The position numbers and the translations under genes are program-made. A DNA stretch of 64,000 bases, taken from positions 1,736,001 to 1,800,000 of the forward strand of contig NZ_JAXHLN010000003.1 of assembly GCF_034522235.1 (NCBI RefSeq), given 5' to 3'. The DNA comes from Thiohalophilus sp. Lineage in GTDB: Bacteria; Pseudomonadota; Gammaproteobacteria; UBA6429; Thiohalophilaceae. Shown here piece after piece: positions 34,458 through 44,135 of this stretch (position 1 is the stretch's first letter; every line of letters begins with the position of its first letter). The notes under the pieces were generated by a model that was given only the letters and a program-made list of their open reading frames with translations, was not told the origin of the DNA and ran no database searches.

Positions 34458-34602
34458 GCTAAATAAATGTTCCGAATACCAGTCCAGAGAGATTGCTTCG
34501 TCACGTTGTTCCTCGCAATGACCGCTCTATTTACGGTCATTGCGAGCGAAGCGAAGCAATCTTTTGAACAAAGTGATTGGGTATTCGGAACATCTATTTA
34601 GC
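34458..34602. repeat. 145-bp MITE-like element with 23-bp terminal inverted repeats
   Basis: The ends, 34458-34480 and 34580-34602, are inverted repeats matching at 22 of 23 positions and include ATGTTCCGAATACC. Inside is a second palindrome, GATTGCTTCG ... CGAAGCAATC, with CAATGACC/GGTCATTG. There is no gene within. The internal part recurs at about 30573-30705. It appears to be a non-coding miniature element mobilised by a transposase not seen here. A short heptamer run (CGAGTCA/CGAGGTA/CGAGTAA) precedes it at about 34397. Confidence 0.85.
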
Positions 34603-34799
34603 CTTCTGGCCGATTGTTGAGTATGACGCGGAAATCGAGAGATTGAATCGCCGACAGGGCTCGGCTCCTGCAGAGTTCTATAATTTTGGCCGAGCGTTCC
34701 GCCGGTCACGACAGTGAGTTTATACGATGAATTTTAATAACAAAGAATCATTCGTGTTCATTGGCGGATTCTTTTCCCGATGTGGAGCAACCTGTCCTG

Positions 34800-35942
34800 A
34801 TGAGTGATATGCCGTCGTTAATCGAGCAGGAATTCAACCTGCAGGATGATCTGATCCATCTCAATCATGCCGCGGTCGGCCCCTGGCCGGGACGTACGTT
34901 GCAGGCAGTGGAAGCTTTTGCCCGGGAAAACCATCAGCTCGGGTCGCTGCACTACCCGCAGTGGATCACGGTTGAAACCCGGCTGCGCGAACGGTGCGCA
35001 CGTTTGATCAATGCCCGGGCCGAGGATATCGCACTGGTGAAAAACACCTCCGAAGCCCTGTCGATGGTGGCCTGGGGAATCGACTGGCAACCGGGCGATA
35101 CGGTCATCATCAGCGATGAAGAGTTTCCCTCCAACCGGATTGTCTGGGAGTCGCTGCAATCGCGCGGCGTACAGGTGCGCCAGGTCAATCTGCATGGCCA
35201 TCAATCGCCCGAACAGGCCCTGATCGAGGCGTTCGATGCACAAACCCGGTTACTCGCGATCAGCTCGGTTCAGTACGCGTCAGGGCTGCGCGTTGATCTG
35301 GAGCAACTGGGGGAACACTGCCGGCAACACAATGTGCTGTTTTGCGTCGATGCCATTCAAAGCATTGGTGCCATGCAACTTGATGTGCAGGCCTGTGGGG
35401 CCGACTTTGTCATGGCCGACGGTCACAAGTGGCTGCTGGGTCCCGAGGGGCTGGCGCTGTTCTACAGCCGTGCGCAGGCGCGTGAACCGTTGCAGCTGTT
35501 TGAATACGGCTGGCACATGGTCGAGCAGATGGGCGAGTTCGATAATCCGCAGTGGGAACCGGCCCACAGCGCGCGCCGCTTCGAATGCGGCAGTCCCAAT
35601 ATGCTGTGCACGCATGCCCTGGAAGCCAGCCTGTCGCTGTTCGACGAGATCGGGATGACGACGATCGAACAACAGGTACTGGAAAACAGTCAACGTATGT
35701 TCGAGTTGATTTCACAGCTTCCCAACCTCGAATTAATCACCGATACGCAAGCGGGGCGTTATGCAGGCATCGTCGTGTTCAAACACACACAGATACCGGT
35801 TGAGCAACTCTACCCCTGGCTGATGGAACAGCGCGTTCTGTGTGCCCGACGCGGTGGTGGGATCCGTTTTTCACCGCATTTTTATACCCCATGGGCAAAA
35901 ATTGAACAGGGCCTGCAGCTGGCCAACGCGGGACCGCAATAA
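34800..35942 (+). CDS. Class V aminotransferase (cysteine desulfurase-like fold)
   Basis: A 380-residue PLP enzyme. HLNHAAVGPWP is at the N-terminus, ALVKNTSEALSMVAWG follows, the cofactor Asp is in FCVDAIQSIG, and the PLP lysine is in DGHKWLLGPEGLALFY. The fold type is shared with cysteine desulfurases and kynureninase-like enzymes, but the active-site Cys loop of desulfurases is not evident, so the substrate is open. The start is uncertain: ATG 34800 is used here; TTG 34761 and ATG 34809 are alternatives. The gap before it (34363-34799) holds only repeats. Confidence 0.8.
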   Translation: MSDMPSLIEQEFNLQDDLIHLNHAAVGPWPGRTLQAVEAFARENHQLGSLHYPQWITVETRLRERCARLINARAEDIALVKNTSEALSMVAWGIDWQPGDTVIISDEEFPSNRIVWESLQSRGVQVRQVNLHGHQSPEQALIEAFDAQTRLLAISSVQYASGLRVDLEQLGEHCRQHNVLFCVDAIQSIGAMQLDVQACGADFVMADGHKWLLGPEGLALFYSRAQAREPLQLFEYGWHMVEQMGEFDNPQWEPAHSARRFECGSPNMLCTHALEASLSLFDEIGMTTIEQQVLENSQRMFELISQLPNLELITDTQAGRYAGIVVFKHTQIPVEQLYPWLMEQRVLCARRGGGIRFSPHFYTPWAKIEQGLQLANAGPQ

Positions 35943-36100
35943 GCGTCCCGGGTGGGCTTGCCGAAGCCGACAGGGACGCATAAAGTCTGGAAAAGGATGA
36001 AAGTTTGGCATCAATACGGCGTCAAATAGACAAGCGAGGTAACGCTTCGCTGCGCGTCGGCATCGACGTCGAATTACGGGCATAGTGGCAAGGAGGTTCC

Positions 36101-38356
36101 ATGACCAACATGGCAAAAAAACTGACCGGCTGGCGACAACGCTGGCTCTCCCGCCCCGTGTTGACGCTGTTCCGGCGCGTCTCGCCGCGTATGTCCCAGA
36201 CCGAGCGCGAGGCGCTGGACGCCGGTTCGGTGTGGTGGGACGGCGAGCTGTTCAGCGGCCGCCCGCGCTGGAGCAAACTGCGCAGTCTGCCCCCACCCAC
36301 CCTTTCCGCCGAAGAGCAGGCCTTTATCGACGGGCCGGTGGAAAAACTTTGCCAGCTGCTCGATGACTGGACGATCACCGGCGAACGCTACGACCTCTCT
36401 GAAGAAGCCTGGCAATATATCAAGGAACAGGGTTTTTTAAGCCTGATCATTCCCAAAGAATATGGCGGGCTCGACTATTCCAACCTGGCCCACTCGGCCA
36501 TCGTCATGAAACTGGCCACCCGCAGTATCACCGGTGCGGTGACGGTAATGGTGCCCAACTCGCTGGGGCCGGCCAAGCTGCTGCTCGAATACGGCACCGA
36601 GGAACAGAAAAACCATTACCTGCCCCGGCTGGCCAAAGGTGAGGAGATCCCCTGCTTCGCCCTGACCAGTCCCGAAGCCGGCAGCGATGCCGGCTCCATG
36701 CCCGATTACGGTATCGTCTGTCGCCAGGAGTTTGATGGCAAAAAAGACGTGCTGGGCATGCGCGTCACCTGGGACAAGCGCTATATCACGCTGGGCCCGG
36801 TGGCCACGCTGCTGGGGCTGGCGTTCAAACTGTACGATCCCGATCATCTGCTGGGCGATCAGGACGATCTCGGTATCACCCTGGCGTTGATCCCGACCGA
36901 CACGCCCGGCGTGAACATTGGCCGGCGCCACTTCCCGCTCAACGTGGTGTTCATGAACGGCCCCAACAGCGGCAAGGACGTGTTTATTCCCATGGACTGG
37001 ATCATCGGCGGCCAGGATCGCGTCGGCCAGGGCTGGCGTATGTTGATGGAGTGTCTCTCCGACGGGCGCGGTATCTCGCTGCCGGCGTTGAGCACCGGTG
37101 CGGGCAAGCTGGTCAGCCATGCGGTTGGCGGCTATGCGCGGGTGCGCCGTCAGTTCAAATTGCCCATCGGCCGCTTTGAGGGCGTCGAGGAAGCCCTGGC
37201 GCGCATCGGCGCCTACACCTATATGATGGACGCCGCCCGTGGCCTGACCTCGGTGGCCCTGGATCGGGGCGAAAAACCGTCGGTCATCTCGGCGATCGTC
37301 AAATACCACCTGACCGAAGGCATGCGCCAGGTGATCAATGACGGCATGGACGTGCTTGGCGGCGCCGGCATTTGTCTGGGACCGCGCAACTTCCTTGCGC
37401 GCGCCTATGAGTCGACCCCGATCAGCATCACGGTCGAAGGCGCCAATATCCTGACCCGCACCATGATCATCTTCGGCCAGGGGGCGATCCGCAGCCATCC
37501 CTATATCTTCAAGGAGCTCGAAGCGCTGGGCATGGAGGATCCCGAACAATCCCTGGAGAACTTCGACCGCGCGCTGTTCAGCCACATCGGCTTTACGGCC
37601 AAAAACCTGTTCCGCAGCCTGTTCCACGGCCTGACCTCGGCCCGGTTTATCTGGGTTCGTGGCCGTCGCCCCACGCGACGCTATTACCAGCATCTGACCC
37701 GCATGAGCGCGGCCTTTGCCCTGATGACCGACATCGCCCTGCTCACCCTGGGCGGCGATCTCAAGCGCAAGGAGAAACTCTCCGGACGCCTCGGCGATAT
37801 CCTCAGTCAGCTGTATCTGGCCTCGGCCTGTCTCAAACGTTTCGAGGATCAGGGCCATCCCAAAAGCGATGAGCCCCTGCTGCACTGGTGCTGCCAGCAC
37901 AGCCTGTTCGAGATTCAGCGCGCCTTCGACGGCCTGTTGCAGAACCTGCCCAACCGGCCGGTCGCCTGGATCATGCGCTGGATGGTCTTTCCCCTGGGGC
38001 AGCACTTCAAACAACCCGGCGACAAGCTCGGCCACCGCATCGCGGATATGCTGATCACCCCCGGCGAGGCCCGCGAACGGTTATGCGAAGGAATGTATCA
38101 GCCCCCTGCCAGCGATGAACCGCTGCAGCGGATCGAGGATGCCCTGCACAAAGTGATCGCCGCCGAGCCCATTGAAAAGCGCATTCGTCAGCAGCTGCCC
38201 GATTACGAGCCCGACTATCACGGTCTGGAGGGCCTGTTACACGCCGCGCTCAAACAGGCTATCATCAGTGAACAGGAGGCCGAGACCGTCCGTGGTGCCG
38301 ATGCCGCGCGCCGCGAGGTGATCAAGGTGGATGATTTCGGCCCCGACCTCAAATAG
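36101..38356 (+). CDS. fadE: Acyl-CoA dehydrogenase, FadE type
   Basis: A 751-residue FadE-like flavoenzyme catalysing the first step of beta-oxidation. The central FAD domain has IPCFALTSPEAGSDAGSMPD and WDKRYITLGPVATLLGLAF. A later helical domain carries DGRGISLPALSTG and YARVRRQFKLPIGRFEGVEE. The C-terminal 250 residues match the DUF1974 extension of FadE. It is slightly shorter than E. coli FadE (about 814). The strong AAGGAGG ribosome-binding site places the start. It begins an operon with thiolase, multifunctional enzyme, acyl-CoA ligase and thioesterase genes. Confidence 0.93.
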   Translation: MTNMAKKLTGWRQRWLSRPVLTLFRRVSPRMSQTEREALDAGSVWWDGELFSGRPRWSKLRSLPPPTLSAEEQAFIDGPVEKLCQLLDDWTITGERYDLSEEAWQYIKEQGFLSLIIPKEYGGLDYSNLAHSAIVMKLATRSITGAVTVMVPNSLGPAKLLLEYGTEEQKNHYLPRLAKGEEIPCFALTSPEAGSDAGSMPDYGIVCRQEFDGKKDVLGMRVTWDKRYITLGPVATLLGLAFKLYDPDHLLGDQDDLGITLALIPTDTPGVNIGRRHFPLNVVFMNGPNSGKDVFIPMDWIIGGQDRVGQGWRMLMECLSDGRGISLPALSTGAGKLVSHAVGGYARVRRQFKLPIGRFEGVEEALARIGAYTYMMDAARGLTSVALDRGEKPSVISAIVKYHLTEGMRQVINDGMDVLGGAGICLGPRNFLARAYESTPISITVEGANILTRTMIIFGQGAIRSHPYIFKELEALGMEDPEQSLENFDRALFSHIGFTAKNLFRSLFHGLTSARFIWVRGRRPTRRYYQHLTRMSAAFALMTDIALLTLGGDLKRKEKLSGRLGDILSQLYLASACLKRFEDQGHPKSDEPLLHWCCQHSLFEIQRAFDGLLQNLPNRPVAWIMRWMVFPLGQHFKQPGDKLGHRIADMLITPGEARERLCEGMYQPPASDEPLQRIEDALHKVIAAEPIEKRIRQQLPDYEPDYHGLEGLLHAALKQAIISEQEAETVRGADAARREVIKVDDFGPDLK

Positions 38357-38369
38357 CGAAGGTTACCCC

Positions 38370-39728
38370 ATGGCAGAAGCGAAGAAGAAAACCGCAAAAA
38401 AAACCGCCACCCGAAAAAAGACCGCCAGCAATCGCGGCGCCGCCAGCGGCCAGCGCCCGGTCTTTATCGTCGACGGCAGCCGCACGCCGCATCTCAAGGC
38501 CCGTAACAAACCGGGCCCGTTTGCCGCCGCCGATCTGTTGCTCGGCTGTACCCGTCCCCTGCTCCTGCGCCAGGCTTTTGATCCCGGCCTCATCGACGAG
38601 GTGATCACCGGTTGCGTCATGCCCGGCCCCGACGAGGCGAATATCGCCCGCGTGGTCGCCCTGCGTCTGGGACTGGGCAAGCATGTGCCGGCCTGGACCG
38701 TGCAACGCAATTGCGCCTCGGGCATGCAGGCGCTGGACAGCGCGGCCAAGAACATCGCCCTGGGTCGTTCCGATCTGGTGCTGGCTGGCGGTGTCGAGGC
38801 CATGAGCCACGCCCCGGTGCTCTGGAACGAGCAGATGGTCGCCTGGCTGGGCGCCTGGATGAGCGCCAAAACGATGGGGCAACGGCTCAAGACCCTCGGC
38901 CAGCTGCGCCTGCAACATCTCAAGCCGGTCATCGGCCTGCTGCGCGGGCTCACGGATCCGGTCGTCGGCCTCTCCATGGGTCAGACCGCCGAGAACCTGG
39001 CCTGGCGCTTTGGCGTCAGCCGCCAGGCGATGGACGAGTTTGCCGTACGCAGCCACCACCGCCTGGCCGCCGCCCAGCAGGAAGGCCGGCTGGAGGAGAT
39101 CGAGCCGATCTATGACCGGTACGGCAAGGTCTACGAGCACGACGACGGCATTCGCGCCGACAGCACCGTGGAACAGCTGGGCAAGTTGAAGCCGGTGTTC
39201 GACAAGCCGTTCGGGAACGTGACCGCCGGCAACAGCGCCCAGGTCACCGACGGCTCCGCCATGTTGCTGCTGGCCAGTGAAAAGGCGGTCAAACAACATG
39301 ATCTGCCGGTGCTCGGGCGGATTGTCGATGCCAACTGGGCCGGACTGGATGCGGCGCAGATGGGGCTGGGTCCGGTGCACGCCATGACCCCGCTGATGCA
39401 GCGTCACAAACTCAAACCCGAGGATATCGACTACTGGGAAATCAACGAAGCCTTTGCCGCCCAGGTACTGGCCTGCCTGCGCGCCTGGGAAGACAGTGAC
39501 TACTGCAAAACCGAGCTGGGCCTGCGCGGCGCCATGGGCCGCATCGATCAGGCGCGACTCAATATCGACGGCGGCGGCATCAGCCTCGGCCATCCGGTCG
39601 GCACCAGCGGCGCGCGTATCGTGCTGCACCTGCTGCAGGTCCTGAAACAACACAATGCCAAACGCGGCATGGCCAGCCTCTGCATCGGCGGAGGCCAGGG
39701 TGGCGCCATGCTGGTGGAAACCGCGTAA
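38370..39728 (+). CDS. fadI: Acetyl-CoA C-acyltransferase (thiolase), FadI-like
   Basis: A 452-residue thiolase performing the last step of beta-oxidation. The nucleophilic Cys is in QRNCASGMQALDSAA, the base His in GGGISLGHPVGTSGARI, and the second Cys in SLCIGGGQGGAM. The first ~30 residues are an unusual Lys/Ala/Thr-rich tail (EAKKKTAKKTATRKKTASN) not needed for catalysis. The ATG at 38370 lies 13 bp after the fadE stop; an upstream frame opening inside fadE is rejected. The FadI or FadA class cannot be settled by eye; length and pairing with the FadJ-like gene favour FadI. Confidence 0.9.
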   Translation: MAEAKKKTAKKTATRKKTASNRGAASGQRPVFIVDGSRTPHLKARNKPGPFAAADLLLGCTRPLLLRQAFDPGLIDEVITGCVMPGPDEANIARVVALRLGLGKHVPAWTVQRNCASGMQALDSAAKNIALGRSDLVLAGGVEAMSHAPVLWNEQMVAWLGAWMSAKTMGQRLKTLGQLRLQHLKPVIGLLRGLTDPVVGLSMGQTAENLAWRFGVSRQAMDEFAVRSHHRLAAAQQEGRLEEIEPIYDRYGKVYEHDDGIRADSTVEQLGKLKPVFDKPFGNVTAGNSAQVTDGSAMLLLASEKAVKQHDLPVLGRIVDANWAGLDAAQMGLGPVHAMTPLMQRHKLKPEDIDYWEINEAFAAQVLACLRAWEDSDYCKTELGLRGAMGRIDQARLNIDGGGISLGHPVGTSGARIVLHLLQVLKQHNAKRGMASLCIGGGQGGAMLVETA

Positions 39729-39748
39729 CGCAAACAGGATTGATAAAA

Positions 39749-41782
39749 ATGGCTGCAACAAATTACAAGAACTGGAACGTCGTCCACGATGATCATCACA
39801 TTGCCTGGTTGCATCTGGACAAGGCCGAAAGCAGCACCAATACCCTGTCGGCCGGCGTGCTCAACGAGCTGGACGAGATACTGAATCAACTGCTCAGCAA
39901 ACCCCCGCGCGGGGTCATTCTGTTATCCGACAAGGACAACGGCTTTATCGCCGGCGCCGATGTCAACGAATTTACCGAGTTCAACGATCAGGGCGAGGCC
40001 CAGGCGGCGATCGAACGGGGCCACACCATTTTCACGAAACTGGAACACCTGCCCTGTCCGACGGTCGCACTGATCCACGGCTTCTGTCTGGGCGGCGGGC
40101 TGGAACTGGCCCTGGCCTGCCGTTATCGCATCGCCAATGACGATCCGGCGACCCGCATCGGCCTGCCGGAAGTGAAACTCGGCATTCATCCGGGCTTTGG
40201 CGGGACCGTGCGCAGCATCGAGACCCTCGGCCCGCTAAACGCCATGGATCTGATGCTCACCGGCCGCACCCTGTCCGCCCGCGCCGCCAAACGGATGAAA
40301 TTGATCCAGCATGCGGTACCCCAACGTCATCTGCTCAATGCCGCGACCCGGACGGTGTTGCACCCGCCGGCCAAACAGTCACTGCCGTTCTGGATGCCGT
40401 GGCTGAATCACAAATGGTTGCGTCCCTGGCTGGCCAAATATATGGCGAAAAAAGTCGCGAAAAAAGCGCCGCGCGCCCATTATCCGGCGCCCTATGCCCT
40501 GCTCGATCTGTGGCAGAACCATTTCGATGATCGCCAGCAGATGCTCAAAGAAGAAGCCCTCTCCGTCGCCCGGCTGATCGTCGGCAAGACCGCGCGCAAT
40601 CTGATCCGGGTGTTCCAGTTACAGGAACAGATGAAATCCCTCGGCCGGCAGATCGATTACGCACCCAAACAGGTACATGTGATCGGCGCCGGGGTGATGG
40701 GCGGCGACATTGCCGCCTGGTGCGCCATGCAGGGCTTTCAGGTGACCGTTCAGGATCAGAAGACCGAGGCCATCGGCCGGGTGATCAAGGCCGCGCATAA
40801 ACTCTACAAGGACAAACTCAAGGCGCGCATTGCCATCAACGGCGCCATGGATCGGCTGATCCCCGATCCCCATGGTCACGGCCTCAAGCGCGCGGATATC
40901 GTCATCGAGGCGATCTTCGAGGACGTCAAGGTCAAGCAGGATCTGCTGCGCGACATCGAACCCAAACTGCCGGATCACGCCCTGATCGCCACCAACACCT
41001 CCAGCATCCCGCTGGAAAAACTGGCCACGGCGCTGAACAAACCCGAGCGGCTGATCGGTCTGCACTTTTTCAACCCGGTGGCCAAAATGCCGCTGGTGGA
41101 AATCGTCCACGGCCAGCAAACCAGCGAGGAGAGCGTGAACCAGGCCAGCAGTTTCACCAAGGCCATTCGCAAACTGCCCCTGCCGGTGGCCAGCAAGCCG
41201 GGCTTTCTGGTCAACCGCGTGTTGATGCCCTATCTGATCGAAGCGGTGACCCTGGCCGACGAAGGCATTCCCTTGAAAGTGATCGATGATGAAGCGGTGA
41301 AATTCGGCATGCCCATGGGCCCCATCGAACTGGCGGACACGGTCGGACTGGATATCTGCCTGAAAGTGGCCGAGATCCTCTCCGAATCGATGGATATCAC
41401 CGTTCCCGAGAAACTGCGCAAGCTGGTGGACAAGGGCAACCTGGGCAAGAAAAGCGGCCAGGGCTTTTATACCTTCAAAAAAGGCAAACCGGTCAAACCG
41501 CGGCCGGATAAAAGCTATACACCCCCGGCGGATATTCAGGATCGCATGATTCTGCGCCTGATCAACGAAGCCGTCGCCTGTTTGCGGGATAACGTGATCG
41601 ACGATGCCGATCTGGCCGATGCCGGGGTAATTTTCGGTACCGGCTTTGCGCCGTTTCGCGGTGGCCCGTTGCGCTATGCGGACTCACGCGGCTACGAGCA
41701 GATCGAGAAAATGCTCAGCCAGTTACAACAACGTTATGGTCCCCGCTTCACGCCTGACAGCGGCTGGTCTCAACTGCACTGA
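39749..41782 (+). CDS. fadJ: Fatty-acid oxidation multifunctional enzyme (enoyl-CoA hydratase / 3-hydroxyacyl-CoA dehydrogenase), FadJ-like
   Basis: A 677-residue two-domain enzyme. The N-terminal crotonase domain has the oxyanion motif FIAGADVNEF and catalytic Glu 119 (GGLELALAC) and Glu 141 (LPEVKLG). The NAD-binding domain starts at about residue 305 (VHVIGAGVMGGDIAAW). LIGLHFFNPVAKMPLVEIV and a C-terminal helical dehydrogenase repeat follow. It hydrates enoyl-CoA and oxidises the product. It is a little shorter than E. coli FadJ (714). It starts 20 bp after the thiolase stop, and the pair would form the beta-oxidation complex. Confidence 0.92.
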   Translation: MAATNYKNWNVVHDDHHIAWLHLDKAESSTNTLSAGVLNELDEILNQLLSKPPRGVILLSDKDNGFIAGADVNEFTEFNDQGEAQAAIERGHTIFTKLEHLPCPTVALIHGFCLGGGLELALACRYRIANDDPATRIGLPEVKLGIHPGFGGTVRSIETLGPLNAMDLMLTGRTLSARAAKRMKLIQHAVPQRHLLNAATRTVLHPPAKQSLPFWMPWLNHKWLRPWLAKYMAKKVAKKAPRAHYPAPYALLDLWQNHFDDRQQMLKEEALSVARLIVGKTARNLIRVFQLQEQMKSLGRQIDYAPKQVHVIGAGVMGGDIAAWCAMQGFQVTVQDQKTEAIGRVIKAAHKLYKDKLKARIAINGAMDRLIPDPHGHGLKRADIVIEAIFEDVKVKQDLLRDIEPKLPDHALIATNTSSIPLEKLATALNKPERLIGLHFFNPVAKMPLVEIVHGQQTSEESVNQASSFTKAIRKLPLPVASKPGFLVNRVLMPYLIEAVTLADEGIPLKVIDDEAVKFGMPMGPIELADTVGLDICLKVAEILSESMDITVPEKLRKLVDKGNLGKKSGQGFYTFKKGKPVKPRPDKSYTPPADIQDRMILRLINEAVACLRDNVIDDADLADAGVIFGTGFAPFRGGPLRYADSRGYEQIEKMLSQLQQRYGPRFTPDSGWSQLH

Positions 41783-41802
41783 TTGATTAACAGGAACAGC
41801 CC

Positions 41803-43602
41803 ATGAACCAACCAAGCGATCTGATCAGCCAGCAAGACGCCGGCAATTTGCACGGCCTGTTTCAGGAGCGGGTTCGTCGCAGTCCGCAGCACATTGCCTA
41901 TCGTCACTACAATAACAACAGCCGGCAGTGGGAAGATATCAGCTGGCAACAAATGGCCGATGAAGTGGCCCGCTGGCAGGCGGCGCTGGCCCGGGAGAAC
42001 CTGGAGCCCGGCGCGCGGGTCGGACTGATCCTGCGCAACTGCCCCGAATGGGTCAAGTTCGAACAGGCCGCGCTCGGGCTGGGCCTGGTGGTCGTGCCGT
42101 TGTACACCAACGATCGCCCGGACAACATCGCCTACATTATCGACGATGCCGACGTGAAATGCCTGCTGTTCGAAGGCGAGGAACACTGGCAAATACTGCA
42201 GGGGGTGCTGGATCGCCTCGCGACGGTCCAACGTTTTATCAGCCTGCAGGATCTTGGGAAACAATCAGAAGAACGTCTGACCGCCGTCAGCCAATGGGTT
42301 CCCGACAGGCAAGATAAACCTGCCCTGACCGAGCTCAAACCCGGGGACATGGCCTCGATCGTCTACACCTCGGGGACCACCGGCAAACCCAAGGGAGTAA
42401 TGCTGAGCCACGAGAATATTCTCTGGAATGCCTGTGCCTGTGCCCATTGCGAGCTTTTTTATAACGATGATATGTATCTGTCCTTCCTGCCCCTGTCCCA
42501 CATGTTCGAGCGCACCGCGGGCTATTATCTGCCCATGGTCGCCGGCTCCACCGTGGCCTATGCGCGCTCCATTGAACAGCTGGCCGAGGATCTGCTGAGC
42601 ATCCGTCCGACCATTCTGATCTCGGTCCCGCGCATTTATGAGCGGGTCAACAACAAGATCAAGGCGCAACTGGAAGCCAAATCCCCCGTTGCCCGCAAAC
42701 TGTTCCTCGGCGCCGTGGCCACCGGCTGGCAAATGTTCGAACACCAGCAGGGCCGCGATCGCTGGCGTCCGGGGCAACTGCTCTGGCCCGTGTTCAAGGC
42801 ACTGGTAGCGAAAAAGATCATGCAAAAACTGGGCGGCCGGTTGCGCATCGCCGTCTGTGGCGGCGCCCCCTTGCCGACTGAGGTAGCTAAAACCTTCATC
42901 GGCCTGGGTCTGCCGCTGCTGCAGGGTTATGGCCTGACCGAGTTGAGTCCGGTGGCCACCGTCAACCGTCGGGCCAGCAACGACCCCGCCAGTGTCGGCA
43001 CGGTCCTCGATGATGTGGAAATCAAGCTGGGCGAGAACGACGAACTGCTGGTACGCAGTCCCGGCATTATGAAAGGCTACTGGAACAACGAGCAGGCCAC
43101 GCGCGAGATGATCGATACGGACGGCTGGCTGCATACCGGCGATGTCGCCCGTATCGATAACGGGTTTGTCTATATCACCGGACGCATCAAGGACATCATC
43201 GTCATGGCCAACGGCGAGAAAGTCCCGCCGGCCGATATCGAAATGGCTATCGCCAACGATTCGCTGTTCGATCAGGCCATGGTCATCGGCGAAGGTAAAC
43301 CGTTTTTAAGCTGCATCACCGTCCTCAATCCCGACAGCTGGCAACAGCTGGCCCGGGAATACAACCTCGATCCCGATGACAGCGCCAGCCTCGAGAACGA
43401 CGCGCTGATCAAAACGCTGCTGGACAAGATCAATCACCAGCTGCACGACTTTCCCGGCTATGCGAACATTTATTGCGTCAGGGCGACGCTGGATCCCTGG
43501 ACCATCGACGATGGCCTGATTACGCCCACCCTCAAGCTCAAGCGCAACGAGCTGATGGCGAAATACGCCGATGACATCGCCCGCTTCTACAAGGGACACT
43601 GA
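41803..43602 (+). CDS. Long-chain acyl-CoA synthetase (AMP-forming)
   Basis: A 599-residue adenylate-forming enzyme. It has the P-loop YTSGTTGKPKGVMLSHEN, the LSHMFERTAGYYLPM segment typical of long-chain ligases, GYGLTELSPV, and TGDVARIDNGFVYITGRIKDIIVMANGEKV with the hinge and A8 motif. It activates fatty acids to acyl-CoA for the enzymes encoded upstream. The architecture is closer to the eukaryotic-like long-chain ligases (FAA/ACSL type) than to E. coli FadD. It is 20 bp after the fadJ-like gene and its stop overlaps the next start by one base. Confidence 0.92.
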   Translation: MNQPSDLISQQDAGNLHGLFQERVRRSPQHIAYRHYNNNSRQWEDISWQQMADEVARWQAALARENLEPGARVGLILRNCPEWVKFEQAALGLGLVVVPLYTNDRPDNIAYIIDDADVKCLLFEGEEHWQILQGVLDRLATVQRFISLQDLGKQSEERLTAVSQWVPDRQDKPALTELKPGDMASIVYTSGTTGKPKGVMLSHENILWNACACAHCELFYNDDMYLSFLPLSHMFERTAGYYLPMVAGSTVAYARSIEQLAEDLLSIRPTILISVPRIYERVNNKIKAQLEAKSPVARKLFLGAVATGWQMFEHQQGRDRWRPGQLLWPVFKALVAKKIMQKLGGRLRIAVCGGAPLPTEVAKTFIGLGLPLLQGYGLTELSPVATVNRRASNDPASVGTVLDDVEIKLGENDELLVRSPGIMKGYWNNEQATREMIDTDGWLHTGDVARIDNGFVYITGRIKDIIVMANGEKVPPADIEMAIANDSLFDQAMVIGEGKPFLSCITVLNPDSWQQLAREYNLDPDDSASLENDALIKTLLDKINHQLHDFPGYANIYCVRATLDPWTIDDGLITPTLKLKRNELMAKYADDIARFYKGH

Positions 43603-44009
43603 TGAGCCAGAGCCTGCATTCCGACAAACTGCCCCAGGGCGAAGAACCCCAGATCCGGGTCATGGCCATGCCGGCCGATACCAACGCCTCGGGCGACATC
43701 TTCGGCGGCTGGCTTATGTCCCAGGTCGACATCGCCGGCAGCATCGCCGCCTATCGCCGGGCCCGGGGCCGCATCGTCACCATCGCCGTCAACGAATTCC
43801 GCTTTATCCACCCGGTCTACGTCGGCGATCTGGTCAGCCTCTATTCGCGGGTGATTCACGTCGGCAACACCTCCATCCGGGTCATGATCGAAGGCTTTGC
43901 CGAACGCAGCCGCGGCACCGACGAGTGCGACCGTGTCGCCGAGGCCGAGATCACCTACGTCGCCATCGACGAACAGGGCAAACCGCGCGCGGTGGATGAT
44001 AGTACTTAG
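43602..44009 (+). CDS. yciA: Acyl-CoA thioesterase, YciA type (hotdog fold)
   Basis: A 135-residue hotdog thioesterase with MPADTNASGDIFGGWLMSQVDIAG, the catalytic Asp in NASGDIFGGW and the hotdog helix following. It releases CoA from acyl-CoA esters and closes the beta-oxidation operon. Its ATG overlaps the ligase stop (TGATG). The final codons (Ser-Thr-stop) fall inside the heptamer array that starts at 44001. Confidence 0.93.
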   Translation: MSQSLHSDKLPQGEEPQIRVMAMPADTNASGDIFGGWLMSQVDIAGSIAAYRRARGRIVTIAVNEFRFIHPVYVGDLVSLYSRVIHVGNTSIRVMIEGFAERSRGTDECDRVAEAEITYVAIDEQGKPRAVDDST

Positions 44010-44129
44010 TTCTGAGTTCTTAGTACTAAGTGTTAGATGTAGGCCGGGAACGAAGAACTAAGAACTAAGAACTAAGAACTAAGAACTAAGTACTGAGAAC
44101 TAAGTACTAAGTACTAAGTACTGAGAACT
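44001..44129. repeat. Inverted heptamer array (TTAGTTC / GAACTAA)
   Basis: The left arm (44001-44034) has units such as TTAGTTC, TGAGTTC, TTAGTAC. The right arm (44048-44129) has about eleven units, mostly GAACTAA, GTACTAA and GTACTGA. The arms are complementary and can fold into a long hairpin. The yciA stop lies in the left arm and the chaB start is 7 bp after the right arm. Confidence 0.9.
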
Positions 44130-44135
44130 ATTAAT

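Noticed and set aside
36437..38035. 532-codon minus-strand frame inside fadE
   Set aside because: Antisense shadow; the plus strand encodes a complete acyl-CoA dehydrogenase with a strong ribosome-binding site.
38349..39761. 470-codon minus-strand frame inside the thiolase gene
   Set aside because: Antisense shadow of a complete thiolase.
44048..44129. CRISPR-like appearance of the short tandem repeats
   Set aside because: The unit is 7 bases with no spacers and no cas genes are present.
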